From the NCBI RefSeq assembly GCF_037975245.1, contig NC_092572.1, positions 22,124,489-22,188,488 on the forward strand: DNA of 64,000 bases. The letters run 5' to 3'. Made by a program: the position numbers and the translations under genes. This document shows positions 1 to 12,237 of the stretch, piece after piece. Under the pieces are notes generated by a model, which did not search any database, was not told the origin of the DNA, and worked only from the letters and a program-made list of their open reading frames with translations. The DNA is from Apostichopus japonicus (taxonomy: Eukaryota; Echinodermata; Holothuroidea; Aspidochirotida; Stichopodidae). Each line of letters begins with the position of its first letter. Positions within the stretch are counted from its first letter, which is position 1.

Positions 1-812
1 TAAACATACTATTCACTGATTGGTGGAATTCAAACTAGTGGATTTGGAGATATGAAAACTTTGTCGAGGACACATTTACTCGTTATCGATATAAATCGTT
101 AATTACTCGCTAATTAACGCTCTTGGCAGGATGAAACTTGGATGGTATCTTAGTTTGCTGTTTTATGATTGATACATGTAAAAAAATCGATGCACATGTT
201 AAAAAGGTGGAAAAAAGCGACCCAACGCAAAATACTGCTTTAAAATAAGGCAGGCACTAGGCCAATATTATTAAACATTTCACGTTAAGGGTAACATGGC
301 TGTGATATTTGTAGTGGCTTGCTGTTAATGAAAGGATTGCAAGTTTTTGTTCATTGGTCAAAATTAATTATTGATTTTTGTAATTATTGTAATTAGACAA
401 CAATACAAAATTAATGACTTACTTAAGTGTTTGGGATTTGCATTAGCTTGCTTAAAAATGACAGACTAATCTAAACAGATAGTCACAAAATATTGCAAAT
501 TTGAAATGAACTGCTTAATTTGTATGTGTTTAATGCAACATTTTTTTTACATTTGAAGATTTTTTTTTTAAATACTTGCTAATTACCATCCATAAGGGGG
601 TTATCTTGATATGAATATTAATTCTAATCCTGTTTGGCTTGGTTTTGTTTTGGTAACATCACATGAATTAATTTCATTTTGGAATTAATTGGGTTGGTTT
701 TTAATCAGTCAGCAATGCCAATGTGAGCTAGAATGATAGATTTCAATGGAGTCTTCACAGAGGTTTTTGGAAGGGTAGTCATCAATACACTTTTATATAC
801 TATAGGCCTCAG
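1..812. other. AT-rich stretch, nothing recognised
   Basis: Simple AT-rich sequence with poly-T runs near 541 and 562. I see no convincing exon, RNA gene or transposon end. Confidence 0.5.
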
Positions 813-2771
813 TGTACACTGTGTACTGAAGTAACAATGTCATGCACTGGTCTGCATGCAGTTGTACAGCATACATGTACACTATAATGAAGTCTCAGTA
901 ATTCTGTACCATGCACAGGTCTGCTCCCAGCTGTTTAGTGTCCATGTACACCATTATATGTACTGAAGTATCAAACAATACTGTACCTTACATATGTCTG
1001 CATGCGGTTGTACAGCATACATCTACACTATAATGAAGTCTCAGTAATTCTGTACCATGCACAGGTCTGCTCCCAGCTGTTTAGTGTCCATGTACACCAT
1101 TATATGTACTGAAGTATCAAACAATACTGTACCTTACATATGTCTGCATGCAGTTGTACAGCATACATGTACACTATAATGAAGTCTCAGTAATTCTGTA
1201 CCATGCACAGGTCTGCTCCCAGCTGTTTAGTGTCCATGTACACCATTATATGTACTGAAGTATCAAACAATACTGTACCTTACATATGTCTGCATGCAGT
1301 TGTACAGCATACATGTACACTATAATGAAGTCTCAGTAATTCTGTACCATGCACAGGTCTGCTCCCAGCTGTTTAGTGTCCATGTACACCATTATATGTA
1401 CTGAAGTATCATACAATACTGTACCTTACATATGTCTGCATGCAGTTGTACAGCATACATGTACACTATAATGAAGTCTCAGTAATTCTGTACCATGCAC
1501 AGGTCTGCTACCAGCTGTTTAGAGTCCATGTACACCAATGTATGTACTGAAGTATCAAACAATACTGTACCTTACATATGTCTGCATGCAGTTGTACAGC
1601 ATACATGTACACTATAATGAAGTCTCAGTAATTCTGTACCATGCACAGGTCTGCTCCCAGCTGTTTAGTGTCCATGTACACCATTATATGTACTGAAGTA
1701 TCAAACAATACTGTACCTTACATATGTCTGCATGCAGTTGTACAGCATACATGTACACTATAATGAAGTCTCAGTAATTCTGTACCATGCACAGGTCTGC
1801 TCCCAGCTGTTTAGTGTCCATGTACACCATTATATGTACTGAAGTATCAAACAATACTGTACCTTACATATGTCTGCATGCAGTTGTACAGCATACATGT
1901 ACACTATAATGAAGTCTCAGTAATTCTGTACCATGCACAGGTCTGCTCCCAGCTGTTTAGTGTCCATGTACACCATTATATGTACTGAAGTATCATACAA
2001 TACTGTACCTTACATATGTCTGCATGCAGTTGTACAGCATACATGTACACTATAATGAAGTCTCAGTAATTCTGCACCATGCACAGGTCTGCTACCAGCT
2101 GTTTAGAGTCCATGTACACCATTATATGTACTGAAGTATCAAACAATACTGTACCTTACATATGTCTGCATGCAGTTGTACAGCATACATGTACACTATA
2201 ATGAAGTCTCAGTAATTCTGTACCATGCACAGGTCTGCTCCCAGCTGTTTAGAGTCCATGTACACCATTATATGTACTGAAGTATCAAACAATACTGTAC
2301 CTTACATATGTCTGCATGCAGTTGTACAGCATACATGTACACTATAATGCAGTCTCAGTAATTCTGCACCATGCACAGGTCTGCTACCAGCTGTTTAGAG
2401 TCCATGTACACCAATGTATGTACTGAAGTATCAAACAATACTGTACCTTACATATGTCTGCATGCAGTTGTACAGCATACATGTACACTATAATGAAGTC
2501 TCAGTAATTCTGCACCATGCACAGGTCTGCTACCAGCTGTTTAGAGTCCATGTACACCATTATATGTACTGAAGTATCAAACAATACTGTACCTTACATA
2601 TGTCTGCATGCAGTTGTACAGCATACATGTACACTATAATGAAGTCTCAGTTATTATGTACCATGCACAGGTCTGCTCCCAGCTGTTTAGTGTCCATGTA
2701 CACCATGTATGTACTGAAGTATCAAACAATACTGTATCTTACATATGTCTGTATGCAGTTGTACAGCCTAA
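813..2771. repeat. 146-bp satellite array, about 13 copies
   Basis: The motif GTCTGCATGCAGTTGTACAG recurs at 850, 996, 1142, 1288, 1434 and so on to a last copy at 2747, a period of 146 bp with almost no length variation. Copies differ by a few substitutions, for example TCCC or TACC after GTCTGC, and TTTAGTG or TTTAGAG. Each unit is two related halves of about 69 and 77 bp: both begin GTCTGC, have CATGTACAC in the middle and end near CTGTACC. The monomer is therefore an old dimer that was later amplified. The left edge (from about 813) and right edge (to 2771) are partial units. Short open frames at 2600-2802 are chance frames through the repeat. Confidence 0.95.
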
Positions 2772-4784
2772 CCCTAGTTTGCCTTTGAGGTCAGCAAACT
2801 GACGCAGTTCACCTAATCTTGCACTGGGTTTGTTCAGCACTGACTGCTCAGAGTCTTTATGGTTTTCCATTAGTATGTGCTGAAATTAAGAGAAATGGTT
2901 GAACAGGAAGTAACTGTCATTACAATTCACTTTCAATTCAAGAAACTTCAATTATTGGACATCAATATTAATTATACTACCTTTCTGCAGGAAAATTATG
3001 ACAAACATTAAATGAGTTTACAGGAACTGTTGATGGTCAGTGATAAGAAAAAGGGTTTTGTTCTATAGTGTTTACTTCAACCTAGTTATCTTCAGTAACA
3101 ACTCAATTTGAATTCATTCACTACCTTACTTTTTGTCCTGCAGTGGAACAAAACCTCGTGCTTGATAAAGACTTGTTCATTTTAATAAAGTGTTCAGGAA
3201 ATTAGTTGATGAATGGAGTTGATTATCTGCTTTGCTTGTTTGGGGTCACTATAAAGGTACTGCCACTTCAAGAAATAGTATAGAGTACTGTATACCAAAC
3301 CCTGTACAAGTACATAGGAGCAGATGCATATAACATATTAGCAGCAATGCTGGTTTGGCATTCATCCATCTACAAGAAGCTAATAGCACTTAGCAACAAG
3401 TTGATATCAGAGAGATGTTGCTATGGTAGTGGGCCTGCCTGTGAGTAATATATAACTGAAGGAAAAAATGGAATATGAAACTATGACACTACAATATATG
3501 CTAACAATACTTTAAGAATAAAAGACATGTATCAGTGTGAAATATGTATGCACAATACTGTACTATTAACAGTGTAATACACTGTCAGAGCCTATTACTG
3601 TACCAACGGTCATTTTGTTGTAGCTTTTAATAGTTTAGAAGTTTTGTTGAAAGAAAGTTTTGCATTCATGTCCAATTTTTCCTGAAGGTCTTTGTTGTTG
3701 TGCCATTTTCAAAATATTAATTTGCAGCAAACAAAAACATTGTCATAGATGCACATTGACAAAAAAGCACTTAATTTCTTAATGTTTATGTTTATGTTAA
3801 TGTTTTTGTCTTTGTTTTTTCTTTTACTTTGGATTAGGTACGGTTTCAACTGTTGATACAAAGGTTGTAATTAGATAAAACATTGCAACGAACATTAATG
3901 TATTATTAATATTTTGATGCCTCCACTTCCTTATAAAGCCAAAAAATTGATATGAAATTATGAAGGAAAAGAAAACCCTTTTTGGTAGTTGTGCATCTTT
4001 GACATGCCACTTGATTGCTTCAAGTTCACTGACATGATATGGATTTGCATGTAAATTCACAGTCCATGTTTGTATTATATTTCTATTTAATAAGTCAAAA
4101 ATGAATTTTCCTTTTGCACTTTCCTTGCAAATTTCCTGTGTAATTTACCCAGTTTTAGGAGCATCAGTCTTCTTTGACTTTTGACCTCTTTTGATCTTTT
4201 TCCTCTTTACTGGTAGACTTTGCATATCTTGGGGCAATATCAAATATAAATGTTTATACCTTCACACGTACTGATTATTAGCACCCTTTTCTTCCCCCCT
4301 TCCTGTATTCAAAATTTCATTTGGTCATCAAAATTTAATCTAGATCATCAGGAGGCTTCCAAGAGGATGAAACCAAACCAGTTTTTTAAGTAGCATGACT
4401 TTACAGCGATCATGAATTGATGACTACATCCCTTTAACGTTAAGGACTACCCCCCCCCCCCCCCCCCCGCTCCTATTGACCTGGAAACCCAAACTTGCTA
4501 TTTAAAAGTTAACACCTCAGGATATCATTCTGGAGATCTCTTTACTTAGGAATTTAACTGATTTACCTTTGAAAGTGAGTTTTTTCTAATTATCATATTC
4601 ATTGACTAATTTACATAACAAGAACTGGATTACCCAAGGATAACAGAGCATTTGACACGTTGATCTCTGAAAGTCTGTTTTTAGACTTTGGCATTGAGGC
4701 AAGAAGGAAGACAAAATATTGGCTACTATTTGGAGTAAATTGTTGAGCTGTAGATTGAGAGAGTATAGAATCCCTCTGCCTTCT
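2772..4784. other. AT-rich stretch, nothing recognised apart from a poly-C run
   Basis: Unique-looking AT-rich DNA. Short open frames at 3824-4060 and 4611-4823 on the minus strand lack protein-like composition and splice signals, and I do not call them genes. A poly-C run at 4451 is listed separately. Confidence 0.5.
4451..4468. repeat. Poly-C homopolymer run (about 18 nt)
   Basis: An uninterrupted C run in an AT-rich context. The opposite strand is oligo-G. It is one of many G/C homopolymer runs in the window. Confidence 0.95.
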
Positions 4785-5036
4785 TGTATGGTATGTATAC
4801 ATGTATTTTAGATCCTCCTGCAAGCAGGAACTCGCGAAGAAGCCATCATTGGCTTTATATCAAAGCCGCAAGCTGACCGAAGTCAGTCTCTTAGATTCAT
4901 ATTTAACATCCATGATTATGAATTGGCAATTGTCAACAACTCTGTAACTGGACGACATACATTAATCTTGGGAGTGACTTGAACTTGGGACCTTATGATT
5001 GAAAGGCACCGGCATTAACCACTGAGCTAACACTCC
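4785..5036 (-). mobile_element. tRNA-derived SINE, family A, full length
   Basis: Read on the minus strand, the element starts at 5036 with a tRNA-like head: an A box resembling TTAGCTCAGTGG and a B box resembling GGTTCGAGTC (decayed here). A body of about 150 bp follows, then a conserved 3' segment containing CTTCTTCGCGAGTTCCTGC, then an ACAT/ATAC-rich tail ending at about 4785. The same arrangement occurs at 10697, 24284 and 53695, which defines the family. A tRNA head with internal RNA polymerase III boxes and a simple-repeat tail is the hallmark of SINEs. I infer mobilisation by a LINE sharing the 3' segment; that LINE is not present in full here. Confidence 0.88.
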
Positions 5037-5188
5037 TATCTTGCAATCAACTGCTTCTGCTGTTAAAAAAATTCTAGCAATCTTAAACTAAATGAACACT
5101 TAAAGGAACTGTTCTAAGGATTTCCATATTTATCATAAATAACCAGAAAGCAAAAAAAAAAGACTACATCAAAGCATATAATAGTATA

Positions 5189-5264
5189 TTAATCTGGGAG
5201 TGACTCAGAACCGGGACCTTATGATTGAAAGGCACCAGCATTAACCACTGAGCTAAACACTCCT
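5189..5264 (-). mobile_element. SINE family A, tRNA-like head only
   Basis: Only the tRNA-related head (about 75 bp) is present, in the same orientation as the full copy about 150 bp to its left. The body and tail are missing. That is the reverse of the usual 5' truncation from target-primed reverse transcription, so a later deletion or local duplication is more likely than a normal truncated insertion. Confidence 0.8.
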
Positions 5265-5667
5265 GGTGAAATCTACAATGCTGTCAGAAAACAAAACAGA
5301 TAAGAACTTATCCAAGAATCCAGCCAAGAACTAAGAAGAGATAATAATGCAAACCAAAACAAAAATTAAACTTAGAAATAGTCTTTCTTTGGTCTAGATG
5401 CCACATCATGCAAGTTAATGTCTGTAAAATGATATGGAAAAATGGGAATATGAACATATTTTAAACAATAGTTGTAACGAAGTGCTCGGACGTTTTGGTT
5501 TAAATTGGGATTAAAATTTGGGAATAGTTTAATTAAGTCGGTCTTGTAGTGAATGTTGGATGACATAAATCGACAGATATGAATAGCATTGCAAGTTCGA
5601 CTTGAGGTTAAAAAAATATAATTTGCACATGAAAATTGTACAGAGAGTGATTCCAAACTTATATATC
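5265..5667. other. AT-rich stretch, nothing recognised
   Basis: Contains a 94-codon minus-strand open frame (5372-5656) with no recognisable motif and no good splice sites. I treat it as chance. Confidence 0.45.
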
Positions 5668-6028
5668 ATTGGAAACAGAAGGTGGGCTAGTTGGTATGCT
5701 TGGAAACATAAGGTGGGTTAGTTGATATGCTTGGAAACATATAAGGTGGTTTAGTTGGTATGCTTGGAAACATAAGGTGGGTTAGTTGTTATGCTTGGAA
5801 ACAGAAGGTGGGTTAGATGGTATGCTTGGAAACAGAAGGTGGGTTAGTTGGTATGCTTGGAAACATAAGGGGGGTTAGTTGGTATGCTTGGAAACATAAG
5901 GTTGTATAGTTGGTATGCTTGGAAACAGAGGGTGGATTAGTTGGTATGCTTGGAAACATACGGTGGGTTAGTCAGTATACTTGGAAACATGAGGTGGTTT
6001 AGTCAGCATGCTTGGAAACAGAAGGTGG
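5668..6028. repeat. 31-bp minisatellite, about 12 copies
   Basis: The unit centres on TTGGAAACATAAGGTGGGTT followed by AGTTGGTATGC. Starts at 5670, 5701, 5732 and 5765 give periods of 31, 31 and 33 bp. The plus strand is G-rich with almost no C, so the array has strong strand asymmetry. Copies diverge more toward the right edge. Confidence 0.93.
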
Positions 6029-6270
6029 TATGCATTTTTTACTAATAATTTATACTGATCCACTACCCACGTTTAAGCAAGTGGCCAAATGTGATGCGGC
6101 TTTCTAGTTTTGCTGTTTTTCTTAGCAGAACTAAAAATTCTCACAAATTTGGCTGGTTGAAATTCTTAGCCACATTCTACTTACACCATAGTGACCAGAC
6201 TCATATAAGTGCATTGTCCAGTTCCCAGTCATTGTTTGTAGTGGCAAAATTAGTTGACGTCAACTATAAA

Positions 6271-6308
6271 TGACAAAATAAAATAAAACTGTTACCAAAC
6301 TGCTTATC
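6271..6308. repeat. Short dispersed repeat, first copy
   Basis: A block of about 34 bp, from AAATAAAATAAAACTGTTA through CAAACTGCTTATCCA, recurs at 55740-55776 with one mismatch. About 40 bp downstream is a hairpin-like GATCCTAGCAGGATC within CCTGACGTTTTGATCC. From memory such text sits near Penelope-like or other retroelement ends in marine invertebrates. That assignment is weak. Confidence 0.55.
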
Positions 6309-6390
6309 CACTAGAGAGCCTGTGTAAGAGAATGTGTAAAAGTAAGTTGGCCTGACGTTTTGATCCTAGCAGGATCTTCTTCAAAGGCTA

Positions 6391-8994
6391 TAAATGACAA
6401 CAACTTTGCACTGGTGCTCATAAATGCAAAGTCAACTTGGCTATGTACATCTGCCATGAAGTTGTAGTAGGTTTCGTAGTCTAAAAGCTCTGTTGTATTG
6501 AAAAATTTACTTCTTTAAGTTTTTTTTTTCATAAACCTATTCTGACATTTTGTATTTATTCAAGTGTTCTTGAAAGTAGTGACAGTACTGTACATAAATA
6601 ACTTAACTGTTTTTTAAAACGTAATTCTGTTGCGTTGACACTCGCATATTTTCGAGCAACCTTATTTTTTATTTTTCTTTGTAAATACAGTACCGAAAGG
6701 TTATTTTCTTTCTGGTCATGTTTGCTGTTCTTTGCATGTATTTATATGAAAGCCTTTATCATATTCATGAGTCCATTGAAAACAGAAAATTTCAAACATT
6801 AGTTGAGGAGATGAGAGATGCAGCGAAGGATGAAAAAAGTCAATTCAATGAGGTAAAGGAATAGTTAATGCTTTCCGAGGCAGATGGTCAAAAGTTATTA
6901 CGATTTGAAATGGCAAAGTGAGATTTTGACTTAAAGCTGTGTGCATGGGAACGTTTAAAGTGCTGTCACAATGTGGACTTCTTTTTCAGCAATTTGGTGA
7001 AATTCATCGTTTTGCTGCAAAATGTTAAAATTATGACTTTCTATATAATACGAGCATACTTAATTATTTTGCTGCAAAAGTGTGATTTGACAAGATTTAT
7101 TAAATGATTTAATTTATCATTTTGCTGTAAAATGTTGAACGATGACTTTCTGAACATAAGTCATCATACATGTGTTACAAACGTTGAATTGGTGAAATAT
7201 ATTAAGTTCTTAATTTATCATTTTGTGGCACAATATTGAATTGCACACTAATTAGTTTTCAGAAGTCAGTTTGTTCAAAGTGTTAACATGTTATGTAAAC
7301 AGTTTGTTGAAAATTTCAACTATTTTTTTTTTTTTCAGAAATATCTTAACATTTTGATGGCACCATTAAATTTCCATATAAATGTATTTGTTTTTTATGA
7401 TGAATTGCCGCAAAATATCTTAATATTTACACAGTGCCTTAACACATTGAAAACTATTTTCCAATATCAATGGATTTTCCTTCAAATATTAAAAAACAGG
7501 TGCCAAGGATATCAAGATTATCAAGCAATCAGTTTGGCTTCATGCTGTTCATAGAACTCAGACAGCATAACATTTTTATGATAGAAATAGATATAAAACT
7601 GTTATTGAATGTAAAATTAAATTGATGTTTTAAATTAGCATAAATTGGTAATATAAGGTCATTGGAATTATCTATTAAATGTTATGTAATGACTACTTTC
7701 ATCTCATGACAAACCTTGATTCAATGTCAGTAGGTTTATAGCTTTCTTGGAAACTTAAAAAACATAAGTTAGTATATTAAAAGTGACTATATAGTAATAG
7801 AGGGCTATATGCTCATTGTAATCAGCAGTACTACATATGTCAAACCAGATCTTTTGCCTCTGTAGTTTCACATCAATTGCTAAATTAAACGTCAAAAATG
7901 TGTTTTTTTGAAGTGTATTTCTCCTCCCAATCTACCCCAAAAAGCCGGTGATAACAAGAAATGTCTTTTGGAGGACAGTGCATTACTTTAACCTAGGATA
8001 TCCGGCTAACCTGCTAGATGTGACCCCTAATCCTTACAGCAGGGAGCCATCTTAGTTGTTGAAGCTAACCAATCAATACTTCCAATAAGATAAAAAACTC
8101 AATTTCAATTATGGCATTCATTATTGAAGTGATTGGTAACTAGGTCAGCCAAAAAAATAAATACAGATAAGGATTTGGGATCCAGTTAACATCATTCCCT
8201 TATTTTTAATTGACAATTGGACTGAGCCCACTCTTGAGATAATTAGAGTGTTTTCTCTTCACCATCTTCAGAAAGTCTTTGAGGTTCAATGTTGGTAGAA
8301 TAAACACACAATGATTGAACTTCAGTCTCGTGGCGCGGCGAAGCGAAGTTTGGGGATGATGGCCAAAAAAAAAAAAAAATTGCCAAAGCATTTTTTTTAG
8401 GGGCGTTTCCCTAGGGTATGGATGCCCTACTTTTTGTAAATGTTTGTTTTTGAAAGAAAATTAAGCTTTTCATAAATCAAGGAAATTTACAAGTATGGCT
8501 TTCTGTTTAAACATTTAAGAGAATGCGTTACACACAATCTCATGAACCAGCAACTTTGTAGCATCAAATATCAACAAGATAAAAATCTTGAACAATGCAG
8601 TAAGTTAAAGTCTGAACCTGATGAGAAACTACTTCCCTGGAGTTTATTAAATAAATTAAATATACACATTAAGTATCTGTATATTTTCCAAGTGCAGAAA
8701 TCTTAATCCAGACTGTCGCTTGTTATTGTAATCTTAAATAAGCGTAATTTTACTATCGGCTGTTTCTGAATTGTTACGTTGAGGTCTTAATTATTTGGCA
8801 AGATCTTCACTTCAACAGATAATTTCACATACATAATCTATCATGGTTTGAGAATGTAACCTTCAGTAATGGGATATTATAAATTAAAACAATATATTAA
8901 CAATTAGCAATGTCTCCCTTGAGTGTCACAACTATAAATAATGGCCATAAAAAGTTTTCCATTAAAAAATTTGTCATTTTTGTGATAATTAAAA
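6391..8994. other. AT-rich stretch, nothing firm
   Basis: Contains degenerate copies of a phrase like ATCATTTTGCTGCAAAATGTT between 7000 and 7230, a poly-T run at 7324 and a poly-A run at 8364. A short CpG-dense patch (8330-8350) stands out but has no recognisable owner. Small open frames at 7288-7554 and 8206-8391 run through homopolymers and are not convincing. Confidence 0.4.
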
Positions 8995-9110
8995 GTTGAT
9001 ATCCTTCACAAATTTTTTACCCTCTCTTCCTGAAGTCTGAAAGCTCAAAAATGCTGTCCCACAATATTAATTTTTACACTTTCTGGGAGAATATTAATGA
9101 TGTATTTGTG
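8995..9110. repeat. Local duplication, copy 1
   Basis: The phrases CTCTTCCTG(A/C)AGTCTGAAAGCT and TTTCTGGGAGAATATTAATG occur here and again at about 9360-9462, in the same order and spacing. This is a degenerate direct duplication about 360 bp apart. Confidence 0.75.
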
Positions 9111-9359
9111 TGTTTATTATTTAAGGATCCTAGTTACAATTAAATGTCAGTTATTTGATGTTTGCTTTATTTTTTGTTCTCAGTGGAGTGATTGTTTAGT
9201 TATTACAGCTTTAATTTTTACATCCATCCTCGCTTAGAATTATGACTACCACACTATCCCCAAAGATGAATTGTACAGTTTGTAAACTTTATCAAAGACG
9301 CAGGCTCCGTCTCGTCTATCCTGAAAATAATGAATAAAAGAAAATGTATCCTTCTGCCA

Positions 9360-9462
9360 ATTTTATTCTGTCTCTTCCTGCAGTCTGAAAGCTAGAAAAA
9401 AAAAACTTCAAAATATTAATTTTTTAACTTTCTGGGAGAATATTAATGATGTATTGTCTGTT
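9360..9462. repeat. Local duplication, copy 2
   Basis: Second copy of the 8995-9110 segment, with a poly-A expansion in the middle and several substitutions. The two copies flank about 250 bp of unrelated DNA. Confidence 0.75.
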
Positions 9463-9734
9463 AGTTTTTGAAGTATCAAAGTTACGAATATGTTATGAAT
9501 AGTTGACTGCATAGTATTAAAAACACATTTGGGTGTCGGTGAAATGCTGACTGTCATAATTGTTGTTATCTGGGAAATTCTGACAAGCCTTGCTGCCAAG
9601 GGATCTAACTGCTGACAGTAGATATGATGAAAATAATACTTAATAATCCTAGAAAAGAAATTATTCAAAGTTGCACTCAGACAGTGTCTGATCTTTTGCG
9701 TCCTACCTATAACTAGATATGTGCTGTAGTTCAG

Positions 9735-9843
9735 AATGGGGAGGGTAGGGGGAGGGGAGGGGGAGGGGGGAGGGGGGAGGGGAGAGGGAGGAGGGGGAGG
9801 GGGGAGGGGGAGGGGGAGGGGAGAGGGAGGGGAGGGGAGGGGG
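9735..9843 (+). repeat. Pure G/A (polypurine) tract of about 108 bp
   Basis: The plus strand reads only G and A, dominated by GGGGAGG and GGGAGGG words, so many G-quadruplex or triplex registers are possible. The proline-rich and glycine-rich open frames across it (9408-9848 minus, 9736-9969 plus) come only from low complexity. Confidence 0.95.
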
Positions 9844-10696
9844 GACACAATGTTCAGTTACAATGATATCAGGTTCAATACATCTGATGTAGTTAGTAAT
9901 GTTTCACTTGAGAACAAAAAATTGTCACTTTACAATATGAACCTGTGCCCTCAAAGTACATTTGGGTAGGATGCTATCAAAACATGTGGGGCAGAAATCA
10001 AACAGATACTTCAGTGACCAAGATTTTGATTGTTTTAGCTAGTCAAAGTTTCAACTAATTGGTTTCAAATGGTGAATTTTTTTTTCTTCAAAATTTCAAC
10101 TCGATTGCAAGTTGTTTAACCATAGTTTTGACACTTTTATTCCCAAATTTGGACTTTCTATCTTTCAAACAGAAGTTTGACTAAATCTCTTGACCAATTT
10201 CTTTGAACTTTAACTTTCTTCTTGAAATTTCAATATTGTTAATCCTGAAATTTCTACCTTGACATAAAATTTTGACTATTTTGTGGCAAACCTTCCATTA
10301 TTTTCAGGGAAATTTTGACATTTCATACAGAAATTTAGATGACTATGTATGCCAGAATTGCAAAGTTTTATGTCAAAATGTGGAGGAACATCATCAAATG
10401 TCAGAATGTTTTATTGAAATGCTGGCTTTTTTTATTTCATTTATATCAAAAATGTTGTGGCTTATGACAAACTTTCACCAGAAACTCAATATTTCAGGCT
10501 TTTCCATTGCAACTCTTTACCTATTTTCTGTCCAAATTTCAACTAATTGTTTTGACAATTTTTCTGATGATTTACAATCAAAAAAGGTCGGAAGTTGCAC
10601 AGATTAGGAAGCTAAACATTGATCATTTGATTGCCCTTGTTGCCAATGCAAAAATTTCAGCTGAATGTCTTGTTGAATGCATTTGAGTGTGAATGC
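9844..10696. other. AT-rich stretch with degenerate AATTTCAACT-like phrases
   Basis: From 10020 to 10600, short phrases related to AAATTTCAACTA and TTTTGAC recur irregularly, suggesting an old decayed tandem repeat. An open frame of 111 codons (10272-10607, plus) crosses it; I see no domain motif and regard it as chance. Confidence 0.4.
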
Positions 10697-10945
10697 AGGA
10701 TTGTTAGCTCAGTGCATGGTTTACGCCGGTGCCTTTCAATCATAAGGTCCCCGGTTCGAGTCACTCCAAGATTAATGTATGTCATCTAGTTACAGAGTTG
10801 TTGACAATTGAAAATTCATAATCATGGACGTTAAATATGAATGTAAAAGACTGACTTCAGTCAGCTTGCGCAATTGATAAGCCAATGATGGCTTCTTCGC
10901 GAGTTCCTGCTTGCGGGAGGATCTAAAATACATACAATACATTTG
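10697..10945 (+). mobile_element. tRNA-derived SINE, family A, full length
   Basis: Plus-strand copy. The tRNA-like head has an A box (TTAGCTCAGTG) at 10704 and an intact B box (GGTTCGAGTCA) near 10752. Then follow the body, the 3' segment CTTCTTCGCGAGTTCCTGC and an ACAT-type tail. The head lacks a proper acceptor stem, so this is a SINE and not a functional tRNA gene. Confidence 0.9.
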
Positions 10946-11023
10946 TAATTAGTGAGAGGCAAAAAACATAGTTCTGCCCTCTCCAACACCTCACTGTTCA
11001 AACTGAGATAGCTGTTTCTACCT

Positions 11024-11042
11024 CCCTCCCCCCCCCCCCCCA
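11024..11042. repeat. C-rich run directly left of an inverted-repeat end
   Basis: CCTCCCT followed by a C homopolymer of about 14, seven bases before the TIR at 11049. Confidence 0.85.
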
Positions 11043-11048
11043 ATCCTC

Positions 11049-11145
11049 CATTTGAAAATCCGCCCTTTAGTGGTACGGACATAAGGATTTTTGCTGCCTC
11101 GGGCATTCTTGCGGTATTCGCGGGAAATTTGATCTTCCGTAGCTA
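11049..11145 (+). mobile_element. Left terminus of a TIR transposon
   Basis: The 32-bp sequence starting CATTTGAAAATCCGCCCTTT matches, as a reverse complement and at 28 of 32 positions, the sequence at 22525-22556. The following ~65 bp, including CGGGCATT, CTTGCGGTA and GGGAAATTTGA, resembles the left interior of the short complete element at 45572-45833. It is either the left end of a very large element reaching 22556, or a truncated copy. The sequence inward to about 11420 is unusually rich in CpG for this window. Confidence 0.6.
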
Positions 11146-12237
11146 TTGCCTATGCTTCATTCCTTTTCTATCCGACAGACGAAACTCGATTTTGGTATTT
11201 AGGATGCCAAAATTTGAAATGCTCGAACGATTTAGTACGAAATTGCACCCTTAAAACTAAAAAATAGTCGTCTATAAAGCATTTTTCACGAAAACTTGTA
11301 ATCCGGTTTACAATTCAAAACAGATATTCTTCACGGCAAACTTCCTCCCCATCTTTATTTTGGCTTGAATCGCGTCCGTTTCAACTTGGACTGTACCATT
11401 ATCTTTTGGTGTTGAGAATATACATTGTTATTAATTGAAATATGACAAAGCCATTGAAGAGATTGATATGATTCTAAGCTCCCCTTTTTTAATTATTAAT
11501 AATGATTTATAAGTGATTTACATTCATTTATGTAATGATTTAAACGCATTACAGTTAATAAAAGGGTTATATAAAAATCACTCTCCCCCATCGTTTATCA
11601 ACATCGAACATGCCAAAGGTAAATGTTACATCATATTGTACAGAACTATCGTACGTCAGCTGGGAAAATCTATAGAGCTAACTTGCGTTAGCAGAAATAG
11701 TGGAACCCATACCTATCCATGAACCATACTGTGCAACGATATACCCCTATCGTGATTTGCGAAGTGTGGCTCAAAGGCGAAAACTTCTATCATTTAATAT
11801 ATAGCATAAGTTGATGCTTGATGTTGCATTTTTTCCTAAATTATCATAATAGGCTAGTTGTACAGAAACTTTGCTTGAACTAAGTCACTAGTAATATTAT
11901 TACATCAGCCATAGATTTAATAAAATGATCTATTTCATGCTACAATAAGATTTGCTTGCTTAAATGATCCTATTATTATATACAGCAACAATCATTTTAT
12001 CCATACATCGCCCATCATGCTTTTTTTCTTTAGGCCATCATCCCAGATATTCAATCTCACCATGACTGTACTGTAATAATGTCAAATAAATATGTAGAAA
12101 TCAGCAATTGATTTTACCAAACAATTATTCTGTTAGTAAGTGGGTTCACTGGATTTTTAAATATCAGCTTGGGGAGGGGTATTGTTGCTTCTAGAAGGAG
12201 TGTTTTTTTTTTCTTCAAATTATTTACTGTCTCCTAG
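11146..12237. other. No firm feature; CpG-containing at its left edge
   Basis: 11146-11420 retains many CpG dinucleotides, unlike the surrounding DNA. A 69-codon plus-strand frame (11513-11722) has no recognisable motif. Confidence 0.4.

Noticed and set aside
2600-2802. Open frames of 62-64 codons
   Set aside because: They lie inside the 146-bp satellite and are chance frames through repeated DNA.
9408-9969. Proline-rich (146 codons, minus) and glycine-rich (77 codons, plus) frames
   Set aside because: Both are produced by the G/A low-complexity tract.
10697-10770. Functional tRNA gene
   Set aside because: A and B boxes are present but the acceptor stem is not, and the sequence continues into a SINE body seen in several copies.
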